From: an uncultured Sphingomonadales bacterium
GTDB taxonomy: Bacteria; Pseudomonadota; Alphaproteobacteria; Sphingomonadales; Sphingomonadaceae
Length of the DNA stretch: 7,783 nucleotides
Assembly: GCA_903893935.1 (NCBI GenBank)
Contig: CAITOD010000286.1
Span: forward strand, 1 to 7,783
Direction: 5' to 3'
Below are positions 6,161-7,783 of the stretch, one piece after another (within the stretch, counting starts at the first letter, position 1; every line of letters begins with the position of its first letter). The notes under the pieces are model-generated. The model was not told the DNA's origin. It searched no databases and was given only the letters and a program-made list of their open reading frames with translations. Made by a program: the position numbers and the translations under genes.

Positions 6161-7602
6161 TGCGTACGCTGTTCCTGCAGGCCCCTTCGTTCGACGGTTA
6201 TGACGGCGGCGCCGGCGCGCGCTATCAGATGAAGCGCGAAGTGCGCTCGTTCTGGTATCCGACCTGGCTCGCGCAACCCGCCGCGATGGTGCCGGGTTCA
6301 AAGCTGATCGACGCGCCCGCGCACGATCTTGGCTGGGACGATATCGCGCACGAATTCGATGCGGTCGATCTGGTGATCCTGCACACCTCGACGCCGAGCT
6401 TCAACCAGGACATCCGCACCGCCGCGCTGATCAAGGCGCGCAACGCCAATGTGCTGATCGGGTTTGTCGGCGCCAAAGTCGCGGTCGAACCCGACAAGAG
6501 CCTTGCTGCCAGCCCCGCGATCGATTTCGTCGCGCGCGAGGAATATGATTTCACGATTGTCGAAATTGCCGAAGGCCGGCCGCTTGCCGAAGTCGACGGG
6601 ATCACCTGGCGCGCCGCCGATGGCACGTTCGTGCGCAACAAGGATCGCGCGGTGATCGAAGACATGGACGTGCTGCCGATGGTCTCGCCGGTCTACAAGC
6701 GCGATCTGACCATCGAGAAATATTTCGGCGGCTATTTGCGCCATCCTTATGTGAGCTTTTACACCGGGCGCGGGTGCAAGAGCCGGTGCACGTTCTGCCT
6801 GTGGCCGCAGACGATCGCCGGGCACAATTACCGCTTCCGCTCGATCCCCAAAGTGATCGAGGAAGTGCAGTATATCTTGCGCGAAATGCCGCAAGTGAAG
6901 GAAATTTTCTTCGACGACGACACGCTGACCGATGCCATCCCGCGCGTCGAGGAGCTGGCGCGCGAACTGGGCAAGCTGGGCTTTGGCAAGCCCGGGTTTG
7001 CCGTGTCGTGGAGCTGCAACGCCAAAGCCAACGTGCCGTACAAGACGCTGAAAATCCTCAAGGAAAACGGCTTGCGCCTGCTCCTGGTCGGTTATGAGAG
7101 CGGCAACCAGCAGATCCTGCACAATATCAAGAAGGGCCTGCGCGTCGATGTCGCGCGCCAGTTCACCAAGGACTGCCACGAACTGGGCGTGGTGATCCAC
7201 GGTACGTTCATCCTTGGCCTGCCCGGCGAAACGCTCGAAACGATCGAGGAAACCATCCAGTACGCCAAGGATATCGATCCGCACACCATCCAGGTCAGCC
7301 TCGCGGCGCCTTATCCGGGCACGTTCCTCTACAAGCAGGCGACCGAAAACGGCTGGTTCGACGGGACCGACCACTTGCTGACCGACGATGGCAACCAGAT
7401 CGCGCAGCTGTCGTATCCGCATCTGCCCGCGGCGGTGATTTTCGACAAAGTCGAGGAATTCTATAAGCGCTTCTATTTCCGCCCGCGCAAGATCGGCTCG
7501 ATCGTTGGTGAAATGCTGCGCGACTGGGACATGATGAAGCGCCGCCTGCGCGAAGGCGTCGAATTCTTCGACTTCCTGCGCCGCCGCAAGGAAGCCGCCT
7601 GA
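6157..7602 (+). CDS. hpnJ: Radical SAM protein HpnJ (bacteriohopanetetrol cyclitol ether formation)
   Basis: Radical SAM enzyme of 481 residues. Genetic work in Burkholderia cenocepacia assigns HpnJ to conversion of BHT glucosamine to BHT cyclitol ether, a sugar ring contraction. Seen directly: an N-terminal region (about 1-150) that resembles the cobalamin-binding-like domain of many radical SAM proteins but shows no DxHxxG cobalamin-ligand motif; the iron-sulfur motif CxxxCxxC at C207, C211 and C214 within GRGCKSRCTFC; FFDDDT (251-256); VSWSCNA (283-289); GYESG (312-316), a probable SAM-contacting strand; and GLPGET (354-359). Length and motif order fit a complete HpnJ. The first of two consecutive ATG codons overlaps the hpnI stop; GGAG at 6142-6145 could serve as ribosome binding site. 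HpnK, the deacetylase expected to supply its substrate, does not follow within the window. Confidence 0.95.
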   Translation: MMRTLFLQAPSFDGYDGGAGARYQMKREVRSFWYPTWLAQPAAMVPGSKLIDAPAHDLGWDDIAHEFDAVDLVILHTSTPSFNQDIRTAALIKARNANVLIGFVGAKVAVEPDKSLAASPAIDFVAREEYDFTIVEIAEGRPLAEVDGITWRAADGTFVRNKDRAVIEDMDVLPMVSPVYKRDLTIEKYFGGYLRHPYVSFYTGRGCKSRCTFCLWPQTIAGHNYRFRSIPKVIEEVQYILREMPQVKEIFFDDDTLTDAIPRVEELARELGKLGFGKPGFAVSWSCNAKANVPYKTLKILKENGLRLLLVGYESGNQQILHNIKKGLRVDVARQFTKDCHELGVVIHGTFILGLPGETLETIEETIQYAKDIDPHTIQVSLAAPYPGTFLYKQATENGWFDGTDHLLTDDGNQIAQLSYPHLPAAVIFDKVEEFYKRFYFRPRKIGSIVGEMLRDWDMMKRRLREGVEFFDFLRRRKEAA

Positions 7603-7608
7603 TCCCGA

Positions 7609-7639
7609 TCCCGTTTTCGCGTTTGCCGCGAAAGCGGGA
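7609..7639 (+). terminator. Stem-loop seven bases after hpnJ stop
   Basis: Arms 7609-7621 and 7627-7639 pair over 13 positions, with one G-U wobble and the loop TTTGC. As RNA this would be a strong GC-rich hairpin immediately downstream of hpnJ. No T-run follows (GGCGAAGG comes next), so it is not a textbook intrinsic terminator. It may protect the transcript 3' end, act with Rho, or be the first unit of the dyad array that fills this intergenic region. The dyad itself is certain; the terminator role is inferred. Confidence 0.5.
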
Positions 7640-7653
7640 GGCGAAGGTATACC

Positions 7654-7674
7654 GAGTTGCAAAAATTGCAGCTC
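7654..7674 (+). terminator. Second stem-loop downstream of hpnJ, weak terminator candidate
   Basis: Arms 7654-7662 (GAGTTGCAA) and 7666-7674 (TTGCAGCTC) pair over 9 positions, with one G-U wobble and the loop AAA. A short pyrimidine tract TTCTCCCCTCCCC follows, with few T residues. This is the only dyad of the array with a somewhat T-containing tail when read with hpnJ, so it is a possible but weak intrinsic terminator. Confidence 0.35.
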
Positions 7675-7678
7675 TTCT

Positions 7679-7700
7679 CCCCTCCCCTTCAGGGGAGGGG
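7679..7700. repeat. CCCCTCCCC hairpin repeat
   Basis: Arms 7679-7688 and 7691-7700 are perfect complements (CCCCTCCCC / GGGGAGGGG plus an inner T-A pair), with two unpaired central bases, or a 4-base loop if the inner pair is left open. From memory, C-rich hairpins of this kind followed by a GGGGGTGGG block are frequent intergenic repeats in sphingomonads. Probably a dispersed repeat; the regulatory role is unknown. Confidence 0.7.
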
Positions 7701-7703
7701 CCG

Positions 7704-7752
7704 GGGGTGGGGGCTCTCCCCATGGCTCGGCGCCTGGGAGAGCCCCCACCCC
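7704..7752. repeat. Perfect 17-base inverted repeat
   Basis: Arms 7704-7720 (GGGGTGGGGGCTCTCCC) and 7736-7752 (its exact reverse complement) flank a 15-base loop. It begins three bases after the preceding hairpin. A perfect 17-base dyad is far longer than chance would give in a region this size. It lacks a T-run on either side, so a bidirectional terminator role is only a possibility. It is more likely part of a composite intergenic repeat. Confidence 0.8.
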
Positions 7753-7761
7753 AAACCCGCG

Positions 7762-7783
7762 TTCAGAGTCACGTGCCTCTGAA
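7762..7783. repeat. Near-perfect 22-base palindrome at the window edge
   Basis: Arms TTCAGAG (7762-7768) and CTCTGAA (7777-7783) are exact reverse complements. The centre contains the palindrome CACGTG (7770-7775) on the same axis. Only the pair at 7769/7776 is mismatched, so 20 of 22 bases are symmetric. The last base is the end of the window, so the dyad may extend further. It could be an operator-like site for a downstream gene or another hairpin of the array. Confidence 0.6.

Noticed and set aside
6298..7749. Leftward open frame (483 codons) opposite hpnJ
   Set aside because: It mirrors the codon structure of hpnJ, shows no family motifs, and would start inside the palindrome array. hpnJ carries intact radical SAM motifs on the other strand.
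1..7783. CRISPR arrays, tRNA or rRNA genes, insertion sequences
   Set aside because: No regularly spaced direct repeats, no cloverleaf, and no transposase-like frame were seen. All repeats found are short palindromes in intergenic DNA.

Overview
The window is a high-GC hopanoid biosynthesis locus, most likely from an alphaproteobacterium and probably a sphingomonad. The basis is the gene content and order, the protein style, and intergenic palindromes of a kind I remember from Sphingomonadales genomes. Taxonomy is an inference; no rRNA or other marker gene is present.

Layout. Positions 1-4766 hold a leftward cluster read in the order hpnA, hpnB, hpnC, hpnD, hpnE. The A/B, B/C and C/D junctions are 4-base ATGA overlaps. 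D and E are separated by 75 bases that contain a near-perfect palindrome. hpnE runs off the left edge, with 296 complete codons inside. Positions 4767-4993 are a 227-base divergent intergenic region carrying two inverted copies of a 25-base repeat. Positions 4994-7602 hold a rightward pair, hpnI and hpnJ, again joined by an ATGA overlap. Positions 7603-7783 contain no gene. About 80 percent of that stretch is occupied by five consecutive inverted repeats.

How the genes work together. HpnD, HpnC and HpnE form the three-step bacterial route from farnesyl diphosphate through presqualene diphosphate and hydroxysqualene to squalene, the substrate of squalene-hopene cyclase. The cyclase gene is not in the window. 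HpnI and HpnJ act at the other end of the pathway. HpnI adds an N-acetylglucosamine-type sugar to bacteriohopanetetrol (BHT). HpnJ, a radical SAM enzyme, is assigned to conversion of BHT glucosamine into BHT cyclitol ether. The deacetylase HpnK, needed between them, is not in the window. HpnA (NAD-dependent epimerase family) and HpnB (membrane glycosyltransferase) are conserved hopanoid-associated proteins whose reactions are not firmly established.

The coding content is a known system. The features most worth a second look are non-coding: the dyad array after hpnJ, the palindrome and possible small open frame between hpnD and hpnE, and the inverted repeat pair between the two operons.
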